Source: CAUZIZ01 sp965218775
GTDB lineage: Bacteria > Acidobacteriota > UBA6911 > RPQK01 > JAJDTT01
Direction: 5' to 3'
Length of the DNA stretch: 64,000 nt
Assembly (NCBI GenBank): GCA_965218775.1
Contig: CBDCLS010000003.1
Coordinates: 558,001-622,000, forward strand
Position 1 is the stretch's first letter; the number at the start of each line of letters is the position of its first letter. Below the pieces are notes generated by a model that was not told where the DNA came from, searched no databases, and saw only the letters and a list, made by a program, of their open reading frames with translations. Below are positions 18,194 through 27,953 of this stretch, in pieces. The position numbers and the translations under genes were made by a program.

Positions 18194-19901
18194 ATGCAAG
18201 ATAGACGGGATTTCTTGAAGACGACGGCGGCGGTGACGGCAGCAAGCGGCCTGCTGGGATGTTCCTCTCAGAGCTCCAAATCGCCGGGGAGTGCCCAACC
18301 AGCCGTCAAGGGCCGCAAGCGCCGCATTATTTGGAACAATGACGGCGATGATCTCGCGATCGTCGCCTACCACGATACCGAGGGTTCCGAAACCAAGATT
18401 GGCACCTCGGACTACCGCTACCCCCCCCCGCTATGGATCCGTGGATGAGTTTCTCGGGAAGAGGATGAAGGGGAAAATAGACGGCACCCAGGTGGACAGC
18501 ATCTTTTATTGCGGTTTCTGTGCGGAACCGAACTGGGAGTTTCCTTCGAAGAACCTTGCCGCGCTCGGTCCCGACCCTCTCCAGCATGCGGTGGATTACG
18601 CCCACAAAAATGGGGTGGAGTTCGTATACTCGCTGCGCATGAACGACATCCACCATGCGGTGCATACGGGAGTGACTCGCTGGTCGCCGTTCCGGCGGAA
18701 GAATTTACACTTGCTCCAAGGCGACGTGGACCGCGCATGGTTTGAACGGCGCGTGTGGCCGTGGGCGCAGGGGTTGACGGGACTGCACCCCGACTATGAG
18801 CATCCTCTTGCGGAAGGTTTTAGGAACGGAGGTCACCTGCTGGTCCCAAGAACGGGCGCAAAGCCAAGCGATTTTCGGGCCTGGGCGGCCTACGATTACG
18901 CTCGTGCCGAAGTGCAAGCCTACATGTTGCAGGTAGTGGAAGGGGCCTGTGAGCGGTATGACTTGGACGGCATCGAATTCGACTGGGGCCGCAGTCCTAT
19001 GTTTTTCAAGCCCGGCGAGGAGCGCCGCAACGTTCCCTTGATGACGGATTTCGTGCGCCAAGTCCGCCAACGGCTTGACGTCCGCGGAGAGCAACGGGGG
19101 CGTCCGATGCTGCTGGCGATGCGGGTGCCCGATTCTCCGGCGCAGTCTTTGGCCGTGGGTCTCGACGCGGAAACATGGATCCGGGAGGGCTGGGTGGACG
19201 TCGTGATTGCCGGCTTCGGCGGGGCCCCGTTCTCGTTCCCCTTGGCGGATTGGGTGCGCATGGGACATGAGTCGGGCGTTCCGGTCTACGGCTGCATCGG
19301 GAACGACGGTCGGTTCGGCAGCAAACCGGAGGCGATTCGGGCCACCGCCCAGCGGTACTGGAGCGAGGGCGTGGACGGGATTTACCTTTTCAATCATTTT
19401 TACGACCGGATGGACAGTATTGATGACAGCGACTACGAGCTGCTGCCGGGATGGCCGGGGCCCTTGCGGCCGCAAGATACCCTGTACGACATTGGCGATC
19501 CAAAACGATTGGCAAGCCTGAACAAGCTCTACCGCGTCGACATCCACGGGTCTTCCGCTCAGTTGCCCCTGGCATTCATCACCCAATCGGGCCCTTCCGT
19601 GGCGCGGCTGAAGCTCGAAATCGCGGACCAGCCGGAGAAGGCATCGCGCGTCAGCGTGCAAACCAAGTGGAAGCCCGGCGTCGATTCCAGGCGGATTGCC
19701 TGGCGACTGAATGGTGAGTCCCTTTCGAATCCGACACCATTCTCGGTTGATAGGGATAGTGAAGGCTGGAGTGAATTTGAGACAAAGGCGCTGAAAAAGG
19801 GGGCGAACACTTTCGAAGTAGCTGTGCAACTGCCGGACAAGGGAAACGCGGCAGAGCCCGTGGTCTGCCACGAGCTGCGCGTTTCGATCACTTATTCGTG
19901 A
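18194..19901 (+). CDS. Tat/lipobox GH-like TIM-barrel protein, frameshifted at a C9 tract
   Basis: The frame from ATG 18194 gives a Tat signal (MQDRRDFLKTTAAVTAASG) with a lipobox-like LLGCSS, then IIWNNDGDDLAIVAYHD, and runs into nine consecutive C bases at 18421-18429. Removing one C joins it to the frame that continues to 19901: YGSVDEFLGKRMKGKIDGTQ, the barrel strand RYDLDGIEFDWGRSPMF, GVPVYGCIGNDGRFG, and EGVDGIYLFNHFYD. The C-terminal 130 residues (SLNKLYRVDIHGSSAQLPLA on) look like a beta-sandwich. Overall about 568 residues. It is related in fold to the 7.3-kb protein. The homopolymer indel may be a sequencing error, a null mutation or a slippage switch. Confidence 0.75.
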
Positions 19902-20118
19902 TCTCGGTCCAGGGTTTGCGGTAGGTCGGTTTCCCAACTGGCAGTCGGGCAGCACTCCGGGAGTCACTCATGCCTGAAGATTCACAACAAGACCGAGGCG
20001 GGCGCCTAGAACTAGTTCCAATTGAAAGATTTCAGTGTGGCCAGATGGACGCCGCTATGGAGCTGCTATCAGTTGACAGACTCAGCATAGGAACAAGAGT
20101 CTGCTGAAAGGATAGAGA

Positions 20119-21345
20119 ATGACAATGAAACGATGGGGTGTGATGGCTGTTTTCACGGTCTTGATTGGCTGTGCCTTCCAGGCTTGTTCGCAGGATCAGA
20201 AACCAGATCCGGTTGCCAAAGAGACTATCCAGTATGAACGGATCGATGGTGCGTTAATCTATGACCATGACCCTGCGACAAAACTGGGTGATGATATTTT
20301 CGGGACGATCATATCCGATCTGGAGCATGATTTTCCCGGCAGAAACTCCCATGGTGGACCCGTCTGCATGGAGTATCCCAACGGTCAGATCGTGGCGTTC
20401 AATTCGAATACAAGCGACCACAATAATGATGGTTGGAGTGAGTATGCAGTGAGTCCAGATGGCGGCAAGACCTGGGAAAAATACAACAAATTCCCGTATT
20501 CCTACGAGTCGTACCAGAAGGATCCCAACAGCCCCGTATTCATCGAAGAAGGCCTGGTCACACAGAATGGAACCGTGGTGCTGGTTCTCACACATATCCG
20601 AGATAGCCGCAGGGCCAAGAGCAGCATCATGAGAAGCGGTGATAACGGTTCCACCTGGACAGATAACGAGCCCCTTGACGGCGATTTTGGGGGTTATCCA
20701 TGCGCGGTAGCCGTGGCAGGCGATACCAATTACGTCCTGTTCGATCTTACAAGCGGCGGCCCCCATGTCTTGTATGTCAGCACGGATGACGGGCGTAGCT
20801 GGCACCGGAGAAGTACGCTGCCGCTGGATGGCGACACCTGGTACGGCGCGATGACCATGATGGCGGATGGCCGTCTCCTCGCCGGCGCCTACACCGAGAA
20901 GGACGAACATAATTTCTACTATTGCATCAGCAAGGATCAAGGGAAGACCTGGAGTCCACAAAAGCGTGCCTATGTGGACAAGAAGGTTCGCGATCCCGAA
21001 CTGGCGTATCTCGCGGGTAAGTACTATTTGCACGGGAGGTCAGGGCAGTTGGGGGAAGGTAGCAATCGCTTTGTTCTCTATCAATCCAATGACGGCATCG
21101 AATGGCAAAGTGGCATTATCGCCAGTGGAGACGAGCTACACCCCGACGGATACAGTCACAACTGCATCATCAACCAGTACAACGACGATATTCCAAACGA
21201 ATTAATGGTCCAATACAGCATCATCTATGAGGGTGCAAAGGTCGAAGAAATCATGACATGGGACAAGAGCCTCCGGGGGACTCCTGGTCACGAGATGGAC
21301 ATAAACGAATACGTGTTCTTCATCAAGCCGGAACCAGAAAAGTGA
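20119..21345 (+). CDS. Sialidase-like propeller lipoprotein
   Basis: 408 residues with a lipoprotein signal (MAVFTVLIGCAFQACS; Cys of FQAC as the acylation site). Four Asp-boxes: SPDGGKTWEKY, SGDNGSTWTDN, STDDGRSWHRR, SKDQGKTWSPQ. It is the intact version of the 15.26-kb gene, sharing DGALIYDHDPATKLGDD and the CMEYPNGQIVAFN block, and keeps the full C-terminus (YVFFIKPEPEK). Probably anchored to a membrane face, with a glycan-active or glycan-binding propeller. The two copies flank the Tat GH-like gene, consistent with a tandem duplication. Confidence 0.85.
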   Translation: MTMKRWGVMAVFTVLIGCAFQACSQDQKPDPVAKETIQYERIDGALIYDHDPATKLGDDIFGTIISDLEHDFPGRNSHGGPVCMEYPNGQIVAFNSNTSDHNNDGWSEYAVSPDGGKTWEKYNKFPYSYESYQKDPNSPVFIEEGLVTQNGTVVLVLTHIRDSRRAKSSIMRSGDNGSTWTDNEPLDGDFGGYPCAVAVAGDTNYVLFDLTSGGPHVLYVSTDDGRSWHRRSTLPLDGDTWYGAMTMMADGRLLAGAYTEKDEHNFYYCISKDQGKTWSPQKRAYVDKKVRDPELAYLAGKYYLHGRSGQLGEGSNRFVLYQSNDGIEWQSGIIASGDELHPDGYSHNCIINQYNDDIPNELMVQYSIIYEGAKVEEIMTWDKSLRGTPGHEMDINEYVFFIKPEPEK

Positions 21346-21402
21346 TAGTCGCCAAGATTGAGAGGGTAAGAGTGCCGTAGCGGTGAGGCGTAATAGCCTA
21401 GA

Positions 21403-21466
21403 CTTGACCGTCATAAACGGTGTCAGAGTAGGTTGCACCCGAACGGCCGCTTTCGCCGTTTTATCT
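21403..21466 (+). repeat. Dispersed hairpin repeat
   Basis: TTGACCGTCATAAACGGTGT followed by CAGAG and, about 16 bp later, GAACGGCCGCTTTCGCC. The arms TGACCGT/ACGGTGTCA form a hairpin. Same composite as at 7026, 29114-29167 (inverted) and 60541-60594. Confidence 0.6.
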
Positions 21467-21615
21467 GGAAACCTTATAAACAGAGGGCGGGACTACACCG
21501 AACATGCAGTTTTTTCATTGCGGGGTCGAGTACGTCGTTCCAGATGAATGGTGGACCGAAGCCGAGATGGCCGCGTTCGAACCGTCGAGACGGTCCTTTC
21601 GCGCTGCTGGCCTAA

Positions 21616-23265
21616 CCCGGATTATGCAAGAGATCTAAATTCAAGTGAGATTTGGACCCAGAAAAAGAGCCGTAGCTCTCTGATATAAAGGGGGTTACAG
21701 AAAAAAACCCTAAACAGGAGCTACGGCAATGTTGAAAGCAGTCTGCCAGAATACCCTGCCATTTCACAGCCACAGAAAGATCACGACGCGTTTTGATGGA
21801 GGGAGCCTCACTTCCGACGCAGGATGGTTGTTGTTTGGATCGCTGGATCGTCAACATCGATTGTGCGAGGGCTTCAGTTCCTGTATTTCGGAAAGTCGAG
21901 ACCAACGCTACGTTCGTCATGACCTGTTGAAGTTGATCCGACAACGAGTCTTGCAGATCGTGGCCGGCTACGAAGACTGTAATGACGCCGATACGCTGCG
22001 CTCGGATCCGATGCTCAAGACCGTCTGTGATCAGTTGCCAGAGAGCGATCCCGATTTGGCGACCCAGCCGACTTTTTCCCGCTTGGAGAACTCCGTCACC
22101 AAGAAGGATCTGATGCGTCTGAGCCAGTGGCTGTTAGGCCGTTATGTGCGCTCCCTGAAGAAGCGACGTCCCGGAAAGATCATCCTGGATCTGGACAGTA
22201 CCGATGACCACACTCACGGCCAACAGGAGTTCTCCTTCTACCACGGGTATTACCGAAACCACATTTTGCATCCTTTGCTGATCTTTGATGCCGACACGGG
22301 AGACCTGGTGTGTGCCGTGTTGAGACCTGGCAACAAGGGGGCTGCCTCTCACATCGTGCCCATTCTGAAGCGAGTCGTGGAGGCCATCCGACAAGCAGTG
22401 GGGACGGGAGTCGAGATTGAGATTCGGGCCGACAGCGGCTTTGCCACGCCCCGGCTCTACGAGTTCTGTGAATGTGAAGAGAATAAACTTCAATATGTCA
22501 TCGGGTTAAGCCGAAACCCTCGCCTGCAGCGAGTGGTCGAGCCCCTGCTGGATTCGACTCGGCTGAGGTTCGTTGAGCTGGAGGAAAAACAGCGTCAGTT
22601 TGACGAGTTTCTTTATCGAGCCAACAGCTGGGATCGATCCCGTCGCGTCATTGTCAAAGTGGAGGTCGATCAGCGTGGGATCAATCGTCGCTTTGTAGTT
22701 ACCAACCGGGACGATCTCTGCTCCCAATCACTTTATGACCACTACACCGACCGAGGGCAGACCGAGAACTTCATCAAGGCCTTCAAGAATCATCTGAGCA
22801 TGGACCGACTCAGCTGTCATCGATTCCTGGCCAATCAGTTTCGACTCCTCCTGCATGCACTGGCTTACCAGATGTTCGTGCGCCTGCGCGACTATCTGCA
22901 CGGAACCCCCTGGCACAAGCTCGAAATCGAAACCTTACGTCGTCGGGTCCTCAAGATTGGGGCCCGGATCCGACAAACCACTCGACGCATCTGGGTCCAT
23001 CTTTCCTCAGCCTTCCCCGAACAACCCCTCTTCCACCTCGTCTTGAGTCGCCTCAACTCCAGTTAGCTTTTCCCAGCTCCCCCGAAAAACCGCTTCCGAC
23101 ACTCATCCAGGCCCAGATCTGTCTGAAATTCACTCCCCAAACCACTCAAACGCCTCGCCAACCCATATTCTTCGCAAATCCGCCTGTCACACCTGCCCGC
23201 TTCCGAGTTGGGCCACTTCTCGAGTCGTTTTTCAACACCGAACTACGGTTCTTGCATAATCCGGG
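21616..23265 (+). mobile_element. IS1380-family insertion sequence (1650 bp, TSD CTAA)
   Basis: Terminal inverted repeats CCCGGATTATGCAAGA at 21616 and its complement TCTTGCATAATCCGGG ending at 23265. Flanking 4-bp direct repeats CTAA at 21612-21615 and 23266-23269. One transposase gene of 445 codons in the plus direction. Length, short target duplication and transposase all fit IS1380. It looks complete and potentially active. Confidence 0.88.
21729..23066 (+). CDS. IS1380-family transposase
   Basis: 445 residues. Family features in order: an N-terminal FDGGSLTSDAGWLLFGSLDR, a first catalytic-region aspartate in IILDLDSTDDHTHGQQE, the HPLLIFDADTGDLVCAVLRP segment, the second in IEIRADSGFATPRLYEFCEC, and an acidic/hydrophobic C-terminal helix (YTDRGQTENFIKAFKNHLSM) supplying the glutamate. 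Full family length with no stops. The 105-bp leader and 200-bp tail lie within the IS ends. Confidence 0.93.
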   Translation: MLKAVCQNTLPFHSHRKITTRFDGGSLTSDAGWLLFGSLDRQHRLCEGFSSCISESRDQRYVRHDLLKLIRQRVLQIVAGYEDCNDADTLRSDPMLKTVCDQLPESDPDLATQPTFSRLENSVTKKDLMRLSQWLLGRYVRSLKKRRPGKIILDLDSTDDHTHGQQEFSFYHGYYRNHILHPLLIFDADTGDLVCAVLRPGNKGAASHIVPILKRVVEAIRQAVGTGVEIEIRADSGFATPRLYEFCECEENKLQYVIGLSRNPRLQRVVEPLLDSTRLRFVELEEKQRQFDEFLYRANSWDRSRRVIVKVEVDQRGINRRFVVTNRDDLCSQSLYDHYTDRGQTENFIKAFKNHLSMDRLSCHRFLANQFRLLLHALAYQMFVRLRDYLHGTPWHKLEIETLRRRVLKIGARIRQTTRRIWVHLSSAFPEQPLFHLVLSRLNSS

Positions 23266-23544
23266 CTAAAGGTGTTCGAGATCGCGATCAGCGATGTTCG
23301 GCCTCTTCGACGCAAAGGGAGTCATGGGGTGTTCAATGACAACCCGGAGAGTGGCACGGCCCACGACCGGGTTCTCAAGATTCTGCATGGCTTTCGGCAA
23401 GAGTTAGCAATTCCCCCAGTTGAGGCTGGCGACCCACGCCCAATGTTTTCGCTGCCCGACGGTAGCTACCCGCGCGTCACGGTCGAGATCGAGCGGGATC
23501 ACGACGCCATCGATATCACATCAGAATCGCCAGCCGGCGACTGA

Positions 23545-23606
23545 GGCTCACCCACCCCCCCTCGAAAGGGGGAGGCCTTTCTGGGAGACTACCGGGGGCA
23601 GCGCGG
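23545..23606 (+). terminator. C/G-rich hairpin, possible terminator or repeat
   Basis: CCACCCCCCCTCGAAAGGGG then GAGGCCTTTCTGGG forms a stem of C5 with G5, followed by a short T run. A similar C-run/G-run hairpin ending GGCCTTA occurs at about 27025-27060. It could be a dispersed repeat rather than a functional terminator. Confidence 0.35.
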
Positions 23607-23975
23607 GTGGAGGATGTTTCGCTCAGCGTGCTTGCCACCATTAGTAGCAAGAACGATACCTATTACATCACGGATTCCGGGTCCAAGACCTTGACTTCTG
23701 ACGCAGGGGTCCACGGAATGACGGGCACACCCGGCTTTGGCAGAGCCTATCCGGTTGTAAACTTCCCGGATCAAAATCATGCGATGGTTGTCGAAAAAGT
23801 CTCTGAGGAACACGGCATACTGGACCGGGGACCGGGCGATCTGCCGATTGGATCCCTGGTACGGATCATCCCCAATCACGCCTGCCCAGTTGCCAATTTG
23901 GCGAGGGAATATTTGGTTCTAAGCGAAAACAGCTATATCACATGGCCAATCGACGCGGCTAAGTGCTCCCGATAA
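23607..23975 (+). pseudogene. C-terminal fragment of D-threonine aldolase/D-serine dehydratase-like enzyme
   Basis: 122 residues matching only the metal-binding end of DSD1-type PLP enzymes: YYITDSGSKTLTSD, EKVSEEHGILD, then LVRIIPNHACPVANLAREY, where the His and Cys are the metal ligands. The roughly 250-residue N-terminal PLP barrel with its catalytic lysine is absent; upstream is the unrelated interrupted ORF and a C-rich/G-rich hairpin. It is therefore a remnant. Confidence 0.75.
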
Positions 23976-24101
23976 CCCGCATTACCCACTTCCCTTATCC
24001 TACCCGCCATTTCGTCCCGGCCGCATGGGATCGACTTCTCCTCTGGCAAGGCTCGAGCGAGGTCGGTCATCGCACCCTCTGAAGTCCGGCTGCCATCACC
24101 C

Positions 24102-25640
24102 CTATCCAATCGCCCTCTGCAGCAGATTCCGGGTGATGTGCTGCGCGCGTGGGTCGGGTCCGTGAGGTCTCGAGAAATGACTCCAGGGGAGAACGTGCCC
24201 CGGAGGTGACGAGAGTCCTTGAGACCAGAAGATTGTGGCGGCGTTGAAGACGAAGTTTCCCTTCGGTCCGGGAAAGATCGTGGACGTCCAGTGGGCCGGA
24301 TCGGCGCCTTGCCTCCAGCACGTACCCTGGGCGACAACCTCCAATCCGGCTCGTTCCGGATCGGGCTCACCGTGGAATTCCCATCCGACCAGACCCGGGA
24401 TTGAGTCACCTCGGCTCATACCGGACCCCTCAAAAATCCAGTGATCCGGGGCCGTGCAAGTCCAATCTCCACCCCCGTTGAAGGGGACGATGGTACGAGC
24501 TCCGATGATCTTCCGTTCATCGGGGCCGTGAGTCTCGAACGGACCCATCATATGCCCGTAGGCGTCCGCCTCTTCCTGGCGAAGAGGACCGTAGCTGCCA
24601 GCGCGGGTAATGACACGGTTCGGCTCTCCGGTCGTAGCCGGGGTGAAGGGACTGACCATGTAGACGGAGTTGGCGCTCAGCCAGAGCACGTTTACTCCCT
24701 CCTGGATGGCCGTCTCGAGGCTGCGGTACTGTCTCAAATCCCAGTACTCGTCATGTCCCACGCTGAGGAAGCACTTGCACCTGGTAACGAAGGCAGGGTC
24801 TAGAATGTCGCTGTTGCTCGAGTAGCTGACGTCGTATCCCTGCTGCTCCAGCCAGTAACAGAGAGGAAACTCCCAGAGCAGGAACTCGCCCGAGCCCAAC
24901 GAGAGGGGGTGATCGAAGATCATGCTGAACTTGGCGTAGGGCCGATCGAAGCTAACCGAAACACCAGGCGTATGGGCTCCGTCCGGATGAGTGTAGAGTG
25001 AATCATTCTCGGGCCAGTTGTTATAGGCCTGCCAGGTGTTGTCGGAACACTGGAAGAGGATGTCGGCAGGTCTGCTGTCGCGAAGCACGAAAATCACGTA
25101 GCTTTGCCAATAGGGTTCCTTTCCCGCCGGCTCGGTAGTGAGCTTTCCCAGGTAGACGCCGCTGGTCCAGTCCCCTGGGATCTTCAGTGTGAAGCTTGGC
25201 TCCCAAAGACATTCCCGAAGTCGGTTCCTCCCTGCTGAAGGTGTTGGTTGTGTGGCCCCCTTCAGGGGTCCGAACTGCTGCATCAAACGACCGCCCCGGC
25301 CCCCGTAGTACCCAAGGCGGAAGATGTCCAGGAAAAAACGGCGCGCTGGATCCGTGCTGACGAAAAAGGTCAAGCTATCCCCGGTTGCCACTGACTGCAT
25401 CGAACAGAAGCCCTCGATGATCGAGCTACGGTGTTCCCCTCGTTCTACGCGAACCCGCGTCAGCTGCCAGTCGCGGGTCCCTTCTTTTTCGTTTTCCTTC
25501 TGGACGGGGTTGGGTGCTGCTCGGCTGCCCGCGCCCGGAGAGCCGGCAGGGGGACCACAGGAGATCGCCGCTAGACCAAGCGCGGAGCTTGCTTCCAGGA
25601 ATCGACGTCGGTTCAGGTGAAAGCTTGTTGGTTTCTCCAT
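24102..25640 (-). CDS. N,N-dimethylformamidase large-subunit-like Tat protein
   Basis: Start at ATG 25640 (MEKPTSFHLNRRRFLEASSA), giving a Tat signal followed by a lipobox-like AAISCG; the longer frame only adds a basic stretch. About 512 residues. The body matches the C-terminal domain of the DMFase beta subunit: FFVSTDPARRFFLDIFRLGYYGG, SYVIFVLRDSRPADILFQCS, TWQAYNNWPENDSLYTHPDG, YWLEQQGYDVSYSSNSDIL, CKCFLSVGHDEYWDLRQY. Proteins of this type usually lack the small subunit and are not proven amidases; the substrate is unknown. No neighbour suggests one. Confidence 0.78.
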   Translation of the reverse strand: MEKPTSFHLNRRRFLEASSALGLAAISCGPPAGSPGAGSRAAPNPVQKENEKEGTRDWQLTRVRVERGEHRSSIIEGFCSMQSVATGDSLTFFVSTDPARRFFLDIFRLGYYGGRGGRLMQQFGPLKGATQPTPSAGRNRLRECLWEPSFTLKIPGDWTSGVYLGKLTTEPAGKEPYWQSYVIFVLRDSRPADILFQCSDNTWQAYNNWPENDSLYTHPDGAHTPGVSVSFDRPYAKFSMIFDHPLSLGSGEFLLWEFPLCYWLEQQGYDVSYSSNSDILDPAFVTRCKCFLSVGHDEYWDLRQYRSLETAIQEGVNVLWLSANSVYMVSPFTPATTGEPNRVITRAGSYGPLRQEEADAYGHMMGPFETHGPDERKIIGARTIVPFNGGGDWTCTAPDHWIFEGSGMSRGDSIPGLVGWEFHGEPDPERAGLEVVAQGTCWRQGADPAHWTSTIFPGPKGNFVFNAATIFWSQGLSSPPGHVLPWSHFSRPHGPDPRAQHITRNLLQRAIG

Positions 25641-25874
25641 GCTTCTCCTTCTGCGAGTGTAGGTCCGGCCACAAGCTGAAACCTTAAAGAGCATCTTCGG
25701 TCCAAGAAACCGCTTGTAAGTGACCTTTCGGCCTCAGAATCAGCACAACTTGTTGGTTTTGTGAGAGAAATCGTGGTCCGACCCCAGATTGGGCCTCGAG
25801 CCCAGGTTAGGCCTCAGTTCTGGACTTGGAATCCTGATAAGGTTCACCTCGGTGTGGGATTGAGTCCCCGCCCT

Positions 25875-26885
25875 ACTTAGCCAACCTGAAGGAGTAGAAC
25901 TTGGCGTTCTTCATTGAGAACCGGATTCGGATTCTCCTTCCCTTGAGAGGCGATAGATCCGATTCTCCCCCCCCCAGGTCTCATCAGGTGGGACTGAGAA
26001 TCCCCCTGGAAGGGATCAGACCGTGAGCGCTGGTAGCCTTTCAAGGGGGAGCCGCCTTCGTCCAGCAGCTCAGCCCGGAGTTCCCCGTCTCCTCCGGAGT
26101 GCTCCAGCCAGCGATGCCCCAGGCGCTTGAAGCGGCGAGGGTCCGAGGCGTCAACATTAACTTCCAGGCCCTTGCCCCGGAACCAGAACGATCGAGTCAA
26201 CCATGCCCCGGGATCTGTCCCCGGTACCGATCACCGCCTTGTATCGCTTCTGAGGATCGGATTCGTGCGTGTCGTAGATGGAGGGCACATGGGGTACGGT
26301 GTTCGTCTTTTTGCCGAATCCTGGTACGGTGACCAATCCCAGTTCGGACTTCTCCCAGTTCACGCCGTCGCGGGAGACCGCATAGGCCAGGCCTTTCCTT
26401 CCCGGCTTCAGGTGAGGGTCACCTCGCTTGGACTCGCGCTTAATGTAGACGTACCACATCTTGAAGAGCCGGTCCGCCTCGTCATAAACGACGAAGTTGG
26501 GAGCGGTGTAGTCGCCCTCCCAGGGCCGATCTGGCTTCAGGATGGGATTCTGCGGGTGTTTGCGAAGTGGGTTCAGGCGTCGGACCGCCCCCTGCAGGTC
26601 GTCGAGGATCCAGTCGTCGACGAAGAGCTGGGTCTCGAGGCCAATCTCCCGGGCCTCCTCGGCTTGGATGAATCCGCCCCACCCCGCAAGGAGTACAAAC
26701 ACCAAGAATCGGGGCAAAACTGAGCCGATCCGCCCTCCCGGGATAAGCTGCTCGAACATAGGATTCTTGAAGCACCTGGACTGACAGGCCCAGGTCATCC
26801 GAATTCTTATCACAGTTCCTGATAGAACCACAAGAAGGGGCCTGCCCAAGAGTCGGACAACAGCGATTGGAACCGCTGCAACTAG
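25875..26885 (-). repeat. Inverted duplication, copy 2 (with internal deletion)
   Basis: Inverted partner of 12280-14057; the near-identity extends beyond the coding start to about 26880 (GCGGTTCCAATCGCTGTTGT shared) and then stops. The two copies face each other 12 kb apart, so recombination between them would invert the intervening segment. Confidence 0.8.
25877..26759 (-). pseudogene. Internally deleted copy of the GH32/43-like propeller gene
   Basis: From ATG 26759 (same signal peptide as the 12.4-kb gene) the frame follows its paralogue (FVDDWILDDLQGAVRRLNPL, GLAYAVSRDGVNWEKSELGL) to IGTGDRSRGM, then jumps to the paralogue's C-terminal FWFRGKGLEVNVDASDPRRF in another frame, skipping about 250 codons (paralogue bases about 12990-13740). 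The tail ends at 25877. Much of the propeller is lost and the frame is broken, so it is non-functional. Confidence 0.85.
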
Positions 26886-27161
26886 CACCAGCCGCACATC
26901 ACGCCTTTTCTTGACTGTTCCGCTTCCCTCTGACCATCCGTCGAGGCCCAGTTCTCGGGAGTTGTAGCCGCGCCCAGCTGACCAGCTTAACGGAACATAG
27001 CGGGACACGATCGATGTTCTGATACCCCCCCGTACCCCCTTCATGGGGGGAGGGCCTTATATGGAGGGTGGTGGGGTCTAGTACCAGCTGCACCTCAGGC
27101 GTTTTCCCGCTTGTTCCGCGGACGCTGTCTGTAAGATCGGGTCCGGACCATCACACTTTAT
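26886..27161. other. Intergenic, G/C-run hairpin, nothing else
   Basis: Holds a hairpin of a C7 run and CATGGGGGGAGGG around 27027-27057 similar to the one at 23.55 kb. No start region or upstream part for the recombinase at 27162 is visible, in line with that gene being 5'-truncated. Confidence 0.35.
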
Positions 27162-27953
27162 GTGTGCGCACCTGGACCGGTCACTCGTTTCTGGCATCGC
27201 AAGCATACCGTGTTGTCCGGCTTCTACCGCTTCGCCATCGGACGGGAGTATGCGGCTGGTTCTCCGCTGCCCCGGATCCTTCCCAAACTGCCCCCTCCCT
27301 TCAAGCCCTACATCTTCACCCAGGCTGAACTGCTCCGTCTGCTTCAGGCCGCCGATTCGGCCTTGCACCCCCGAGCCCAGCTGGAGGGAACGACGCTGCG
27401 AACGCTGCTCCTGATGCTTTACGGTGCTGGCCTGCGCATCGGAGAGGCCCTTTCACTGACCTTGGCGGATGTCGATCTGAACAGAGACCTGCTTACGATC
27501 CGGCAAGGCAAGTTTTTCAAGAGCCGGCTTGTGCCCATCGGGCCCCGCCTGACCGGTGCTCTAGACGTCTATGCCAAAGGGCCGCGCCGGGGCAAGGAAC
27601 GACGCCGTCCGGATTCTCCTTTCTTTCTGACCCGCACCGGGAAGGCCGTGACGCGTTCCATGGCCGAAAGAGCGTTTTGCCGTCTGCGCCGTGTCGCCGA
27701 GGTCTTTCGTGACGACGGCGCCCGCTATCAACCGCCTCTACATGATCTGCGTCATGCCTTTGTGGTGCACCGTCTGGTAGCGTGGTACCGGGAGGGGGCG
27801 GACGTCCAGCGTCTCCTACCTCGACTGTCCACCTACCTGGGGCACCTGAACCTCAGCGCCACCCAGCGCTACCTCACCATGACGCCGGAGTTGCTTGAGC
27901 TGGCCGGCTCCCGCTTCGAACGCTATGCCTGCCCGGAGGTGAATCATGTCTGA
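27162..27953 (+). CDS. Tyrosine recombinase, probably lacking part of its N-terminal domain
   Basis: 263 residues from GTG 27162, where family members are usually about 300-330. The catalytic core is complete: Arg in LMLYGAGLRIGEALSL, HxxR in PPLHDLRHAFVVHRL, the second His in STYLGHLNLSATQRY and the nucleophile Tyr in QRYLTMTPEL. The first residues (RFWHRKHTVLSGFYRFAIGR) are the end of an SAM-like core-binding domain whose first helices are missing. The stop overlaps the start of the next recombinase by 8 bp, so the two are translationally coupled, as in multi-recombinase (RIT-like) elements. Confidence 0.8.
   Translation: MCAPGPVTRFWHRKHTVLSGFYRFAIGREYAAGSPLPRILPKLPPPFKPYIFTQAELLRLLQAADSALHPRAQLEGTTLRTLLLMLYGAGLRIGEALSLTLADVDLNRDLLTIRQGKFFKSRLVPIGPRLTGALDVYAKGPRRGKERRRPDSPFFLTRTGKAVTRSMAERAFCRLRRVAEVFRDDGARYQPPLHDLRHAFVVHRLVAWYREGADVQRLLPRLSTYLGHLNLSATQRYLTMTPELLELAGSRFERYACPEVNHV

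Larger units (their letters stand above)
21504..23544 (+). pseudogene. Small hypothetical gene interrupted by the IS1380-family element
   Basis: ATG 21504 opens a frame (MQFFHCGVEYVVPDEWWTEA to RRSFRAAGL) that ends at the left edge of the IS. Removing the IS and one copy of the 4-bp CTAA duplication restores the frame exactly (AAG built from 21615 and 23270-23271) and continues KVFEIAISDVRPLRRKGSHG to a TGA at 23542-23544, 128 residues in all. I do not recognise the family. The exact restoration shows the insertion is recent enough for no further indels to have accumulated. Confidence 0.8.

Noticed and set aside
18705..19967. 420-codon minus-strand frame
   Set aside because: Antisense to the Tat GH-like gene, rich in His/Pro/Arg, no recognisable domain.
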